NCBI GenBank assembly: GCA_964654665.1
Contig: CAZZKV010000027.1
Span: 1-38,699, forward strand
DNA from: CALCKU01 sp964654665
GTDB taxonomy: Bacteria; Pseudomonadota; Alphaproteobacteria; Caulobacterales; Maricaulaceae
Direction of reading: 5' to 3'
Length of the DNA: 38,699 nucleotides
Within the stretch, counting starts at the first letter, position 1. Every line of letters begins with the position of its first letter. Both the position numbers and the translations under genes were made by a program. This document shows positions 5,949-15,402 of the stretch, in pieces. The notes under the pieces are model-generated. The model searched no databases, had not been told where the DNA came from, and was given only the letters and a program-made list of their open reading frames with translations.

Positions 5949-8045
5949 ATGACTCTTTATTATATTATCGCCGCGGGTATTCTCGCTGTGATTTACGGGA
6001 TATGGGCCCGTTCCAGCCTGATGAAGGCTTCTACGGGGAATGAGCGCATGAATGAAATCGCAGGCGCGATTCAAGAAGGCGCGAAAGCCTATTTAAATAA
6101 ACAATATAAATCCATCGCCATTGTTGGCGTTGTTGTGGTTATTGCTTTGGGAATTTTATTCCAAAATGCCATAGCCCCTGTCGGCTTTATTATCGGCGCT
6201 GTATTATCCGGTATTGCCGGTTATGTCGGCATGCTTGTCTCTGTTCAGGCCAATGTGCGCACCACCGAAGCCTCGCGCGAAAGCCTTGGCAAAGGGCTCA
6301 ATGTTGCCTTTAAAGCGGGCGCAATCACGGGTATGTTGGTTGCGGGTCTCGCGCTATTGGGTCTGGCCGTTTATTACATGATACTGACCGGGCCTATGGG
6401 TGCGGATGAACGCGGCGTGATTGACGGGCTGGTTTCGCTCTCACTGGGCGCATCTTTGATATCTGTTTTTGCCCGGTTGGGCGGCGGTATTTTTACCAAA
6501 GGTGCTGATGTTGGCGGTGATCTTGTCGGTAAAGTCGAAGCGGGCATTCCCGAGGATGATCCGCGTAACCCCGCCACAATTGCTGATAATGTTGGCGATA
6601 ATGTTGGTGATTGCGCCGGTATGGCCGCAGATTTATTCGAGACCTATGTCGTGACCATTGCGGCCACTATGGTGCTTGGCTCTATTTTGTTTGGCACAAT
6701 CGGTTCACTAGCGCTTTATCCAATGTCAATTGCGGCGGCCTGTATCGTTACATCGATTGCCGGTACATTTTTTGTACGCCTGTCCAAAGGATCGTCCAAT
6801 GTCATGGGCGCTCTATATAAAGGCCTGATCGCAACGGGTGTTCTATCAGCTCTCGCGATTTTTGCCGTCACCCGCCACACTATTGGCATGGGCGAAATTG
6901 AAGGGGCCGGTTTCTCCGGTATGGATCTGTTCTTATGCGCGTTGATTGGTTTGGCCATCACGGGCGCAATTGTTGTGATTACGGAATATTATACGGGCGT
7001 GAATTACCGCCCCGTTAAATCCGTTGCCGCCGCCTCTGAATCCGGCCACGGCACCAATGTGATCCAAGGGCTGGCTGTCTCTATGGAAGCCACCGCTATT
7101 CCGGTTCTTATCATTGTGTTTGGTATTATTTCGACATTTGCTCTGGCCGGCCTTTACGGCATTGCCATTGCCGTCACGGCTATGCTCGGCGTTGCGGGTA
7201 TGATTGTGGCTCTCGATGCTTTCGGCCCTGTAACCGATAATGCAGGCGGGATTGCCGAAATGGCCGAATTGCCGTCGGAAGTACGGAACACAACCGATAC
7301 GCTGGATGCTGTAGGGAATACAACAAAGGCTGTCACCAAAGGATATGCTATTGCATCTGCGGGTCTTGGCGCGCTTGTACTTTTTGCGGCTTATTACAAA
7401 GACGTTGAGTATTTCGCGTCCAAAGCGGCTGCCGGTTCCTTCTTTGATGGCCTCGACAATCTGACCTTTAGCCTGACAGACCCTTATGTGATTGTCGGCT
7501 TATTTATTGGTGGTATGTTGCCTTATCTATTCGGGGCATGGTCCATGCAATCGGTTGGCCGCGCAGCCGGCGCTATCGTTGAAGAGGTTCGTCGCCAGTT
7601 CAAAGCCGATCCCGGCATCATGGCGGGCACATCGCGTCCTGATTATGCCAAGGCGGTAGATTTGCTAACCGGCGCGGCGATCAAGGAAATGATCAAACCG
7701 TCGCTTCTGCCAATATTTGCTCCGATCATCCTGTTTTTCGCCGTAAAATTCACTGCGGGTAATGCAGCGGCTGTCTCGGCGCTCGGCGCTATGCTTCTCG
7801 GAGTTATTGTCACAGGCCTCTTTGTTGCTCTGTCTATGACAGCCGGCGGCGGCGCTTGGGATAATGCCAAGAAATATATCGAAGATGGCCACCACGGCGG
7901 CAAAGGGTCTGATGCCCATAAAGCCTCTGTCACCGGCGATACGGTTGGCGACCCTTATAAAGATACGGCTGGTCCAGCGGTTAATCCGATGATTAAAATC
8001 ACCAATATCATCGCGCTGCTTTTATTGGCTGTTATTGCGCATTAA
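5949..8045 (+). CDS. hppA: K+-independent H+-translocating membrane pyrophosphatase
   Basis: Integral membrane enzyme coupling pyrophosphate hydrolysis to proton export from the cytoplasm, recycling biosynthetic PPi and supporting membrane potential. The 698-residue product carries the pyrophosphate-binding signature GGGIFTKGADVGGDLVGKVE, then EDDPRNPATIADNVGDNVGDC at about 205-225, and the C-terminal mirror motif DTVGDPYKDTAGPA near residue 660-675. About 16 hydrophobic spans are present. Residue 460 is lysine and residue 463 threonine (GNTTKAVT). In the established classification this marks the K+-independent proton-pumping subclass; K+-dependent enzymes have Ala and Gly there. A GGGGGAG ribosome-binding site lies 7 nt before the ATG, and a strong terminator follows. 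Confidence 0.97.
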   Translation: MTLYYIIAAGILAVIYGIWARSSLMKASTGNERMNEIAGAIQEGAKAYLNKQYKSIAIVGVVVVIALGILFQNAIAPVGFIIGAVLSGIAGYVGMLVSVQANVRTTEASRESLGKGLNVAFKAGAITGMLVAGLALLGLAVYYMILTGPMGADERGVIDGLVSLSLGASLISVFARLGGGIFTKGADVGGDLVGKVEAGIPEDDPRNPATIADNVGDNVGDCAGMAADLFETYVVTIAATMVLGSILFGTIGSLALYPMSIAAACIVTSIAGTFFVRLSKGSSNVMGALYKGLIATGVLSALAIFAVTRHTIGMGEIEGAGFSGMDLFLCALIGLAITGAIVVITEYYTGVNYRPVKSVAAASESGHGTNVIQGLAVSMEATAIPVLIIVFGIISTFALAGLYGIAIAVTAMLGVAGMIVALDAFGPVTDNAGGIAEMAELPSEVRNTTDTLDAVGNTTKAVTKGYAIASAGLGALVLFAAYYKDVEYFASKAAAGSFFDGLDNLTFSLTDPYVIVGLFIGGMLPYLFGAWSMQSVGRAAGAIVEEVRRQFKADPGIMAGTSRPDYAKAVDLLTGAAIKEMIKPSLLPIFAPIILFFAVKFTAGNAAAVSALGAMLLGVIVTGLFVALSMTAGGGAWDNAKKYIEDGHHGGKGSDAHKASVTGDTVGDPYKDTAGPAVNPMIKITNIIALLLLAVIAH

Positions 8046-8066
8046 ACCGTAGACTATAATCTCTGG

Positions 8067-8092
8067 AACGGGCCCTGCGGGGCCCGTTTTTT
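8067..8092 (+). terminator. Rho-independent terminator of hppA
   Basis: AACGGGCCC (8067-8075) pairs perfectly with GGGCCCGTT (8080-8088) across a TGCG loop, followed by TTTT. A canonical strong intrinsic terminator 22 bases after the hppA stop. Confidence 0.93.
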
Positions 8093-8149
8093 ATGCGCCG
8101 AACGCATATCTCTGCTTGGCGCGCTGTTCCGCGCAGGGTAAGGGACATT

Positions 8150-9004
8150 ATGGGCGAGACGATCTCCATAACGCGCACAACGCGCCGATTACGCGGACAG
8201 GTCTGGCAATGGCGTGGCCACGGCGAGACAATTGCCTTTATACCGACAATGGGTGCCTTACATGAAGGCCATCTGACGCTTATTCGCCTAGCGCGCAAAA
8301 AAGCAGATCGTGTCATTGCCAGTATTTTTGTCAATCCAACGCAATTTGCCCCCGGTGAAGATTTTGAATCCTATCCCCGAGCGGAAAAACGCGATGTCAG
8401 CTTATTGCAAAGCGCCGGTTGCGATATGGTGTATATACCCAAAGACGGCTCTATGTATAACGCCCATCATGCAACCTCTATCAAGGTCGGCGGTGTTGCT
8501 GAAGGTTTGGAAACAGACCACCGTCCGACTTTTTTTGACGGCGTAGCTCTGGTGGTTACAAAGCTGCTGAACCGGGTGGCCCCGGATTATGCTATTTTTG
8601 GTGAGAAAGATTATCAACAACTCGCGACTATTCGCCGACTTGTTGCTGATCTGGATATGCCCATCAAAATAATCGGAGCCCCGATTGCCCGCGACATGCA
8701 TGGTCTGGCTTTATCATCCCGCAATCAATATTTTGACGCAGATGGATTAAAGATTGCCCGCCGACTTAATGAAATTATGCGATTTTGTGCCCAGCAGATG
8801 CGCGACGGTGCCAATGTCGATATCGCCGCAGAACAAGCAAAAAGTGCTCTGCTTGCCGCAGGATTTGAAGCCATTGATTACATCGAAGTGCGTAGCCCCA
8901 ACTCACTCACCGTTTTAGAAGGCGGCGTCTTAAATGGTCCGGCCAGACTGTTGATTGCTGCCCATTGCAAAGGCGTGCGCCTGATTGATAATTGCAAAGT
9001 GTAA
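8150..9004 (+). CDS. panC: Pantothenate synthetase (pantoate--beta-alanine ligase)
   Basis: Catalyses the ATP-dependent condensation of pantoate and beta-alanine in coenzyme A synthesis, in the cytoplasm. The nucleotidylyl-transferase fold shows IAFIPTMGALHEGHLTLI (HIGH-like ATP site) at about residues 25-42, FVNPTQFAP, KLLNRVAPDYAIFGEKDYQQL, and LALSSRNQYF (the KMSKS-like loop). The reading frame opens at 8093 inside the hppA terminator. I moved the start to the ATG at 8150, which has GGGTAAGGGA upstream and gives 284 residues, the normal family length. No panB or panD is adjacent. Confidence 0.96.
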   Translation: MGETISITRTTRRLRGQVWQWRGHGETIAFIPTMGALHEGHLTLIRLARKKADRVIASIFVNPTQFAPGEDFESYPRAEKRDVSLLQSAGCDMVYIPKDGSMYNAHHATSIKVGGVAEGLETDHRPTFFDGVALVVTKLLNRVAPDYAIFGEKDYQQLATIRRLVADLDMPIKIIGAPIARDMHGLALSSRNQYFDADGLKIARRLNEIMRFCAQQMRDGANVDIAAEQAKSALLAAGFEAIDYIEVRSPNSLTVLEGGVLNGPARLLIAAHCKGVRLIDNCKV

Positions 9005-9047
9005 TATGCTTGAAATGCGCCAACATGCCAGGTTTATGATATTGAGG

Positions 9048-9068
9048 GCCTGCTGATAAACAGAAGGC
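9048..9068 (+). terminator. Possible weak hairpin after panC
   Basis: GCCTGCTG and CAGAAGGC pair over eight positions with one mismatch around an ATAAA loop, 43 bases after the panC stop. No U-tract follows, so termination is doubtful. Nothing else is recognisable in the 236-base gap between panC and the convergent acetyltransferase gene. Confidence 0.3.
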
Positions 9069-9240
9069 TTGATCTGTTCCTTTGAAGGTACATTCTATCC
9101 AATACGTAATGACACATATATAAAGATATAGGCCTAAATTGCGGCGGACATTTGACAGAAGACCCAATATAAACAAGCTGGCAGCTAGACAAACACCCTG
9201 TTTTTATAACACGGGTTTTACAAAAAACTTAGGCGCAGCC

Positions 9241-9774
9241 CTATACCAATGTTTTTACCATTGTCGCAAGCGGCACAGCCACAGCCCCATTGGTGTCGTT
9301 CCACTCGCTTTCAATCTTATAACCACATTTTAGATAAAACGGAACACCGGCCATAGTTGCCGCCATTTCCAGAGCCATAAACCCTTGAGCGCGGGCTGCC
9401 TGCTCACCAGCCTTTATCACCATTTTGCCAATGCCGCGACGTGTGTGATCCGGATGTGTATACATGGCCCGAATACGGGCGCGTTCTGTTTTGGGATCAA
9501 GCAGGCGGGCATTACGCCCTGCACTGTGATTACCCCCATATAGCGTCGCCCGGTTTGACCAACCACCGCACCCTACAAGCATCGTATCATCATGAACGGT
9601 AAAATATGTACCGTCGTTGATGAGTTGTGTATCCAGTCCCATACCGGCAAAAGAACTTTCGATTTGCGCATCGCTGAGATACCCTTTTTGCAACTGCCTG
9701 ATCGACATCTGCATAAGGGACTCGATCGCCGGAATATCCGCCATATCCGCTATACGTAATGATAAATTACTCAT
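9241..9774 (-). CDS. GNAT-family N-acetyltransferase
   Basis: Predicted acetyl-CoA-dependent acetyltransferase of 177 residues; substrate unknown. The fold is indicated by LRIADMADIPAIESLM at the N-terminus, a core strand around MLVGCGGWS at about 84-92, and IRAMYTHPDHTRRGIGKMVI at about 121-140. In that stretch RRGIGK is the Q/RxxGxG/A pyrophosphate-binding loop of motif A. It is followed by AARAQGFMALEMAATMAGVPFYLKCGYK, the motif B region. It stands alone between panC and the hybrid kinase gene. Confidence 0.9.
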   Translation of the reverse strand: MSNLSLRIADMADIPAIESLMQMSIRQLQKGYLSDAQIESSFAGMGLDTQLINDGTYFTVHDDTMLVGCGGWSNRATLYGGNHSAGRNARLLDPKTERARIRAMYTHPDHTRRGIGKMVIKAGEQAARAQGFMALEMAATMAGVPFYLKCGYKIESEWNDTNGAVAVPLATMVKTLV

Positions 9775-9830
9775 GGGGCTATATTAGTCTGCAGCCCCAT
9801 AACTGGCAAACAGTATTCAGCGGGTTAATG

Positions 9831-11882
9831 TTATCCCGAAGGCAAGGCAATACGCTGCCCAAATTCCCGGTTATAGTTTTTCAAAGACCTGTCAAAGGCC
9901 TGTAAAATATCTTCGCGGCGCACCGGTTTGGCAATGGCATCATTCATACCCAAATTCCGGCAAATGCGTTTCTGTTGATAATCGGGATCCGCCGTAAGGG
10001 CGATAATAATAACATTGGCCCACGGAGTTTCCGAACTCCGAATTTCTATTGTCGTCTCAATACCATCCATAACCGGCATGTGAATATCCATCAGGACAAT
10101 ATCGATATGTTGCGTTTCTAATACGCCAATTGCTTCACGCCCATCACTGGCAAACTCCAGACTCGACACGCGTGTCCCGATCAACCGTTTCACAACTTTC
10201 TGATTTATCGGATTATCTTCGACACATAAAACAGACAATCCTTTGAAAGGCATTTCGGGTGTTGTAATCGTCGTGTCTGTTAATTCAGGTGGATTATCCA
10301 CCGGTAAATCATTTGTAATCGGGATCGATGTTTCCGTTGTCGGTGTTTCCGTTGCTGGCAAAATAATCGCAAAGGTAGACCCCTGCCCCTTAGCGGATTT
10401 CACCTTTAATTTACCCCCCATCAACTCGGCAAGTTGTTTGGAAATACTCATACCAAGGCCTGTCCCGCCAAACCGGCGGGAAATCGTATTATCAGCCTGC
10501 GTAAAAGGATCAAATATTTTAGAGATTTCAGGGGCGCTCATACCCATCCCGCTATCCTTAACCGCAAATAAAAGGGATGACTGTCCCGCGATATTCACCG
10601 GTTTTACAATAAGGGCAACATAACCGCTTTGCGTAAATTTGACCGCATTGGACAATAAATTATTCAAACATTGCTGAAGCCGAAAACTATCCACCATTTC
10701 GATTTCCGGAACTGCGGGATCAATGATAACTTTAAAAGCCAATGATTTGGCCGAACATTGCGGCTTCCACAACCGCGTACAGCTCTTGATCATGTCCCGT
10801 ATATGTGTCGGCTGTATATCAACCTGCACTTTATCAGATATAAGTTTGGCGTGATCCAACGTTCGTGATAAAAGTTGATATAACCCATCAGCCGCCTGTT
10901 CAATATCGTCAATAACGTCCATAATATCAGGCGATAGCGCTTCATCTTTCAAACTATCACTCATGCCAATAATAGCATTGAGAGGCGTTCGAATTTCATG
11001 ACTCATACGCGCAAGAAATTCGCTTTTCGCCTTGGAGCTTTCCTGTGCAGCGATTAAATCTTTTTGCTGGTTCATGTCATCGGTAATATCGCGCACAAAG
11101 GCTATGGCGCCGACAGGCGACCCATCCGCACCGTGTTCGATTTGTCCGACACTGCGCTGCCACATAAGACCGTCTTTTTCCGTGATAACACGATAGGTCA
11201 AATCAAAGGGTCGGTTCCCGCTGACAATAGCCTGCCATTGCCGTGTAATTTCGCAGATATCATCCTTATGAATCATTGACCAAAGCCCATGCGTCTTTGC
11301 GGTTGCAACTTCACTGGGCGATAAACGGGACACGACAGAATCGCTAAATGTGAAATTTCCCTTTTTCATATCCATAGCCCAGAACCCGGCGTTTGCCACA
11401 TCCATGGATAATTCCAATAGACTCTGATATCTCTGGCTTTCTGTTACATCACGCGCTGAAACAAAAAGCTGCTTATCCTCAAGATAAATTGCATTCATAC
11501 GAATTTGGCGACCATCTCCGGTCGTTGCCATGAAAGAATCATTAAACCGGGTACCGGCATTGATGCTTTTCTTCATGAATTTCAGAAACACATCATAATC
11601 TTTGAGGTTAATCGCGCTATCATGGGATTTCAGTTCAACCTGACTTAAGGCTTCTGCAACATTCTTCCCCACTATAGTATAATGATCATCAGCTCCAATA
11701 ATCGCCAGAAAGCGCTCATCACATAAAACTATATTCAAGTCATGATCGACAAGAATATATCCAACTTCCTCGGAATCCCCTAAAAGTGATAAAACATTAT
11801 TATGAGAGCGGTCTAAACAGTCCCCGCCCACAGACTTTAATGCCCTATTTAACACACCATATCCCCAAATTAAAATTTTCAA
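9831..11882 (-). CDS. Cytoplasmic hybrid sensor histidine kinase (PAS-PAS-HisKA-HATPase-REC)
   Basis: Predicted signal-transducing kinase of up to 683 residues without membrane segments, so probably soluble. Two PAS-like sensor domains occupy about 35-150 and 155-270. HisKA contains FLARMSHEIRTPLNAI with phospho-acceptor His295. The ATPase domain shows NNLLSNAVKF (408-416), VKDSGMGM (441-448) and FGGTGLGMSISKQLAELMGG (471-490). A linker rich in Thr and Pro leads to a receiver domain starting VLCVEDNPINQ, with phospho-acceptor Asp599 in VLMDIHMPVMDG. The start is uncertain: 11882 is a TTG without a ribosome-binding site, while an in-frame GTG at 11855 has GGGGA just upstream. No partner regulator is adjacent; the gene is divergent from a TonB-dependent receptor. 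Confidence 0.93.
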   Translation of the reverse strand: MKILIWGYGVLNRALKSVGGDCLDRSHNNVLSLLGDSEEVGYILVDHDLNIVLCDERFLAIIGADDHYTIVGKNVAEALSQVELKSHDSAINLKDYDVFLKFMKKSINAGTRFNDSFMATTGDGRQIRMNAIYLEDKQLFVSARDVTESQRYQSLLELSMDVANAGFWAMDMKKGNFTFSDSVVSRLSPSEVATAKTHGLWSMIHKDDICEITRQWQAIVSGNRPFDLTYRVITEKDGLMWQRSVGQIEHGADGSPVGAIAFVRDITDDMNQQKDLIAAQESSKAKSEFLARMSHEIRTPLNAIIGMSDSLKDEALSPDIMDVIDDIEQAADGLYQLLSRTLDHAKLISDKVQVDIQPTHIRDMIKSCTRLWKPQCSAKSLAFKVIIDPAVPEIEMVDSFRLQQCLNNLLSNAVKFTQSGYVALIVKPVNIAGQSSLLFAVKDSGMGMSAPEISKIFDPFTQADNTISRRFGGTGLGMSISKQLAELMGGKLKVKSAKGQGSTFAIILPATETPTTETSIPITNDLPVDNPPELTDTTITTPEMPFKGLSVLCVEDNPINQKVVKRLIGTRVSSLEFASDGREAIGVLETQHIDIVLMDIHMPVMDGIETTIEIRSSETPWANVIIIALTADPDYQQKRICRNLGMNDAIAKPVRREDILQAFDRSLKNYNREFGQRIALPSG

Positions 11883-11912
11883 AATTATAATATTAGAAAC
11901 ATAAAAATAGCG

Positions 11913-11927
11913 TTAATATTACCTTTA
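11913..11927 (+). promoter_or_regulatory. CtrA-box-like sequence between kinase and receptor genes
   Basis: TTAA-TATTACC-TTTA matches the CtrA consensus TTAA-N7-TTAAC with one changed base. It lies in the region between the divergent hybrid kinase and TonB-dependent receptor genes. A single such match in AT-rich DNA is weak evidence. Confidence 0.25.
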
Positions 11928-12078
11928 GAAACAAAGGCTTGTGCAGAAATTAGAGCTGTGTCAATTTTGTCACGCTCAAAATTTTAATATCAATTTCATT
12001 CAAAAATTCTTGAGCCAGTCGGGAAAATCATTAGGACGGTTTTTGGGTTTTCTACCCCGAGTTAGCAAAGGAACAAAA

Positions 12079-14853
12079 ATGCCACAACTCCCGTTTAAAT
12101 CACTTTTGGCCATTACGGCCTCCACGGCCATGCTATCGACTGGCATGGCAACTCCTTCATTTGCCCAATCTACTGATGTAAGCGTTGAAGATGAGATTAT
12201 TACGATTGGTACGCGTCGCCAAGCACGCTCAGCCTCCGATGTTATTGCACCTGTTGATGTAATTACATCGACAGAGCTTCTCAATCAGGCCCCAAATGAC
12301 ATTGCAGATGCATTAAGAATTTCTGTCCCATCCTTTAACGTCAACACACAGCCTATCTCTGATGCGGCCACAATTGTTCGCCCAGCTAACTTGCGCGGAC
12401 TATCGCCCGACAATACTTTGGTACTCTTGAACGGCAAGCGACGTCACCGCGCCTCTGTTATTTCCTTTCTCGGCGGTGGTATTGCAGACGGTGCCCATGG
12501 ACCTGACATTTCAGTTTTCCCGGCTCTGGCTCTCAAGAATGTTCAAGTTCTACGGGATGGCGCCTCATCGCAATATGGCTCGGATGCGATTGCCGGTGTA
12601 ATCGACTTCCAACTCAAAGATAGCGCTGAAGGCGGTGTCGTCGAGGCCCGTTATGGTCAAACTTATGAAGGCGATGGTGAAAACTACCGTCTATCCGCTA
12701 ATTTCGGTCTTCCCTTGGGAGAAAATGGATTTGTTAACATTACAGGTGAATATGGTGAAGTGAACGCCACAAACCGCTCTATCGCCCGTGATGACGTTGC
12801 GGCTCTTGTCGCGGCTGGCAATACCGATGTTCTTGATATCTCCGTCAATACGCTGACAACAGATATCGACTCAGTTCAAATCTGGGGACAACCCAATGTC
12901 AATGACGACATTAAATTGTTCATTAATACCGGTTATGAAATTTCTGATAACCTTGAGCTTTACGCTTGGGGGAACTATGCAGAACGCCAAGTCGAAGGCG
13001 GCTTCTTCTTCCGGAACCCGACCAATCGCGGCGGCGTATTTGAAGGCCCCACTGTAGATCCTCTAACAGGTGCCCCTGATCCCAATGGTGTTGCCTCTGT
13101 AAGTGTTGGTAACCTAGCTGGCCTTGACCCAACAGCGTGTCCCGCCGGTATCCCACTCACTGCTGGCGGTGGCTTAATTCCGGATCCGACAATTCTGGCA
13201 CAAGTCACAGCTGACCCTAATTGTTTCTCATTTGTTGAACTCCTACCCGGCGGTTTTGTCCCGCGCTTTGGTGGTGACAATCAAGACCTTGCATTTGTTG
13301 TCGGGGCTCGGGGTGAGCTTGAACTTGGTACAGGCCTTGGGTATGATGTCAGCTTCAGTTATGGTGAAAACACAACTGACTTCTTCATCAATAACACAAT
13401 CAACGCCTCTTTAGGCCCTGATACACCCCGTGACTTTAATCCGGGCGGTTATGAGCAAGAAGACATTAACGTCAATGTTGACTTCAATTATGGTCTACCC
13501 ATTGAAGGGTGGGCATCAGACCTAAACATCGCCGCAGGTTTTGAATACCGCGAGGAAACCTTCACCATCAACCAAGGTGATGACGCTTCATTTGCGATTG
13601 GTCCGCTTTCAGCGCCAACAGCAGGCTTTCCGGGTGGACAAGGCTTCGCCTCAAGCTCAAACGGTTTTGGGGGTTTCGTACCTGCAGCAGCCGGCGCGTT
13701 CTCTCAAGATAACATAGCTATCTATGGTGACTTGGAAGGTGACATCACTGACGCCTTTACTTTACAAGCGGCCCTGCGTTGGGAAGATTTCAGCTCCTTT
13801 GGCAGCACGCTTAACTGGAAAGTCGGTGGTAAATATGATGTAAATGATAACTTCACAGTACGCGGAACCTATTCTACAGGCTTCCACGCACCAACAGCGG
13901 GTCAAGCGAATGTTATCAACATTACAACAGCCTTTGTCGGAGGTATTTTATCCGATGTCGGTACAATTCCGATCTCGACAGGTGCTGGTCAGTTTATTAA
14001 CTCTCAACGTATTGCGCGCGGAGAAGATCCATTTACGCTTGATGCCGAAGACAGCCAAAACCTCTCACTTGGTTTTGCAACACGATTCGGAGATGTCAGC
14101 CTGACCGTTGATTACTTCAACATCGCATTGGACGGACGGATTGCCCTCACAAATAATCTGGATTTCCAAGGTGAATTACAGAGCTTTGCTGCCGCAAATG
14201 GAGTGAGTTTGGCCGGATTGTCATCGACAAGTCAGTTCATCAACGCCCTAGACGGAACGGCAGGCTTTAACGCGGCAGATTTTGCCGGTTCAGAAGACTT
14301 GGCCTCATTCGTCGTCTTTACCAACAATTTTGATACACGCACACAAGGTATCGATGTTGTCGCCAATATGCCTATTGATTTTGGTGTAGGGTCAAGCTCG
14401 TTCACATTGGCAGGGAACTGGACAGATACAAATGTCACAGACTCTGGCAGATTTGTACCGATTAGCGATCTTCGGGTTCGCTCTTTGGAAGAGAACATTC
14501 CAAGCTTTAAAGGGAATTTGACCTTCAATCACGAACAAGGGGCTTGGAGAGGCTTGGTTCGCGCCAATTACCATTCCAGCTTTTTCGAAGATCATCTTGG
14601 GACTGATGGCTTCCCGATTGATTTAAGCAGTGAAATCAACTTTGATGCTGAGATTACATACTCATTCTTTGAAGGAGCTGAAATCAGCGTAGGCGCCGCC
14701 AATATCTTGGATAACACACCGGACGAGCTTGCCGGTATTCCATTGGGAGGTTTCTCATCCGTCGGTGCGGTCGCTGGACCGGCCTTCCCATCAACGGCCC
14801 CATTTGGCTTTAATGGGGGTCAATGGTATGTGAGAGCCCGTTACAACTTCTAA
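12079..14853 (+). CDS. TonB-dependent outer-membrane receptor
   Basis: Outer-membrane active transporter for an unidentified ligand, energised by TonB-ExbB-ExbD. From the ATG at 12079 (AAAGGAAC eight bases upstream) the product has 924 residues with a signal peptide of about 30 residues (cleavage near SFAQ). A TonB-box-like EDEIITIGTR follows at 38-46. The plug domain includes DIADALRISVPSFN, LRGLSPDNTLVLLNGKRRH and VQVLRDGASSQYGSDAIAGVIDF. The rest is a 22-strand-type barrel ending WYVRARYNF with terminal Phe. The frame is open back to a GTG at 11941, but that extension precedes the signal peptide and is not expected to be translated. No cognate degradation genes are adjacent, so the substrate cannot be assigned. 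A strong terminator follows. Confidence 0.95.
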   Translation: MPQLPFKSLLAITASTAMLSTGMATPSFAQSTDVSVEDEIITIGTRRQARSASDVIAPVDVITSTELLNQAPNDIADALRISVPSFNVNTQPISDAATIVRPANLRGLSPDNTLVLLNGKRRHRASVISFLGGGIADGAHGPDISVFPALALKNVQVLRDGASSQYGSDAIAGVIDFQLKDSAEGGVVEARYGQTYEGDGENYRLSANFGLPLGENGFVNITGEYGEVNATNRSIARDDVAALVAAGNTDVLDISVNTLTTDIDSVQIWGQPNVNDDIKLFINTGYEISDNLELYAWGNYAERQVEGGFFFRNPTNRGGVFEGPTVDPLTGAPDPNGVASVSVGNLAGLDPTACPAGIPLTAGGGLIPDPTILAQVTADPNCFSFVELLPGGFVPRFGGDNQDLAFVVGARGELELGTGLGYDVSFSYGENTTDFFINNTINASLGPDTPRDFNPGGYEQEDINVNVDFNYGLPIEGWASDLNIAAGFEYREETFTINQGDDASFAIGPLSAPTAGFPGGQGFASSSNGFGGFVPAAAGAFSQDNIAIYGDLEGDITDAFTLQAALRWEDFSSFGSTLNWKVGGKYDVNDNFTVRGTYSTGFHAPTAGQANVINITTAFVGGILSDVGTIPISTGAGQFINSQRIARGEDPFTLDAEDSQNLSLGFATRFGDVSLTVDYFNIALDGRIALTNNLDFQGELQSFAAANGVSLAGLSSTSQFINALDGTAGFNAADFAGSEDLASFVVFTNNFDTRTQGIDVVANMPIDFGVGSSSFTLAGNWTDTNVTDSGRFVPISDLRVRSLEENIPSFKGNLTFNHEQGAWRGLVRANYHSSFFEDHLGTDGFPIDLSSEINFDAEITYSFFEGAEISVGAANILDNTPDELAGIPLGGFSSVGAVAGPAFPSTAPFGFNGGQWYVRARYNF

Positions 14854-14877
14854 GCTGTAACTCTACAACCGATTAAG

Positions 14878-14907
14878 AAAACCCCGTTCATCTGAACGGG
14901 GTTTTTT
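14878..14907. terminator. Bidirectional terminator between receptor and DUF1489 genes
   Basis: ACCCCGTTCA (14881-14890) pairs perfectly with TGAACGGGGT (14893-14902), with AAAA on one side and TTTTTT on the other. It sits between two convergent genes and can end transcription from both strands. Confidence 0.92.
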
Positions 14908-14912
14908 ATTGG

Positions 14913-15347
14913 CTACCACGCCCCTAAACTGGCCAGCCTTGCCTGTAATTCTGGCGGAAGGTTAACCCCATCATCCTCTGCCATAATATCTATAGGAGCA
15001 TCACTGGCTTTCAGATAGCGCCAGCCTTGAAACGGGCGTTTAGGTGTTGGCAAAACGGGAATAAGCGTCGGTTTCATTAAAATGGAACACGCCTTGCGCC
15101 CATCAGCCGTTCGCACAGATTCTAGCGCAACTAATTCATTACGACATTGTATAACGCCTTTAATCACCCAATAAATTGATCCACCGTCCAATAAGGCCTC
15201 TTTTTGTTTGGGAAACATACGCGTGACATGTTCATGGTAGGGCGACAAGCCCTGTTTTTCACGGCGCGCAGCAACATTTTTTTGCCATTCAGCCAGCGTG
15301 TAGAGAGATTCCGTACCCACGGAAAGTTTTTGCAAATGCAGGGTCAT
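14913..15347 (-). CDS. DUF1489 family protein
   Basis: Conserved alphaproteobacterial protein of unknown function, 144 residues, no signal peptide or membrane span. Recognised from MTLHLQKLSVGTESLYTLAEWQ at the N-terminus, HVTRMFPKQKEALLDGGSIYWVIKGVIQCRN in the middle and PFQGWRYLKASDAPIDI near the end. These correspond to the DUF1489 (COG5458) pattern as I know it. It stands as a single gene between convergent and codirectional neighbours, 55 bases from the oxygenase-like gene. Confidence 0.88.
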   Translation of the reverse strand: MTLHLQKLSVGTESLYTLAEWQKNVAARREKQGLSPYHEHVTRMFPKQKEALLDGGSIYWVIKGVIQCRNELVALESVRTADGRKACSILMKPTLIPVLPTPKRPFQGWRYLKASDAPIDIMAEDDGVNLPPELQARLASLGAW

Positions 15348-15402
15348 ACATCTGTATAAGCCCGATTAACCCCATAGCACTAGCATCAATATTAAAGAGC
15401 CT

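Noticed and set aside
6374..6577. Antisense frames inside hppA, also at 6716-6961 and 7643-7933
   Set aside because: Produced by codon bias on the opposite strand of a long conserved gene.
11958..11973. Imperfect dyad GTGTCAATTTTGTCAC upstream of the TonB-dependent receptor
   Set aside because: Only 12 of 16 positions are symmetric and it matches no operator class I know well enough to name.
12923..13280. Antisense frames inside the TonB-dependent receptor
   Set aside because: Shadow frames; the receptor is continuous and complete.
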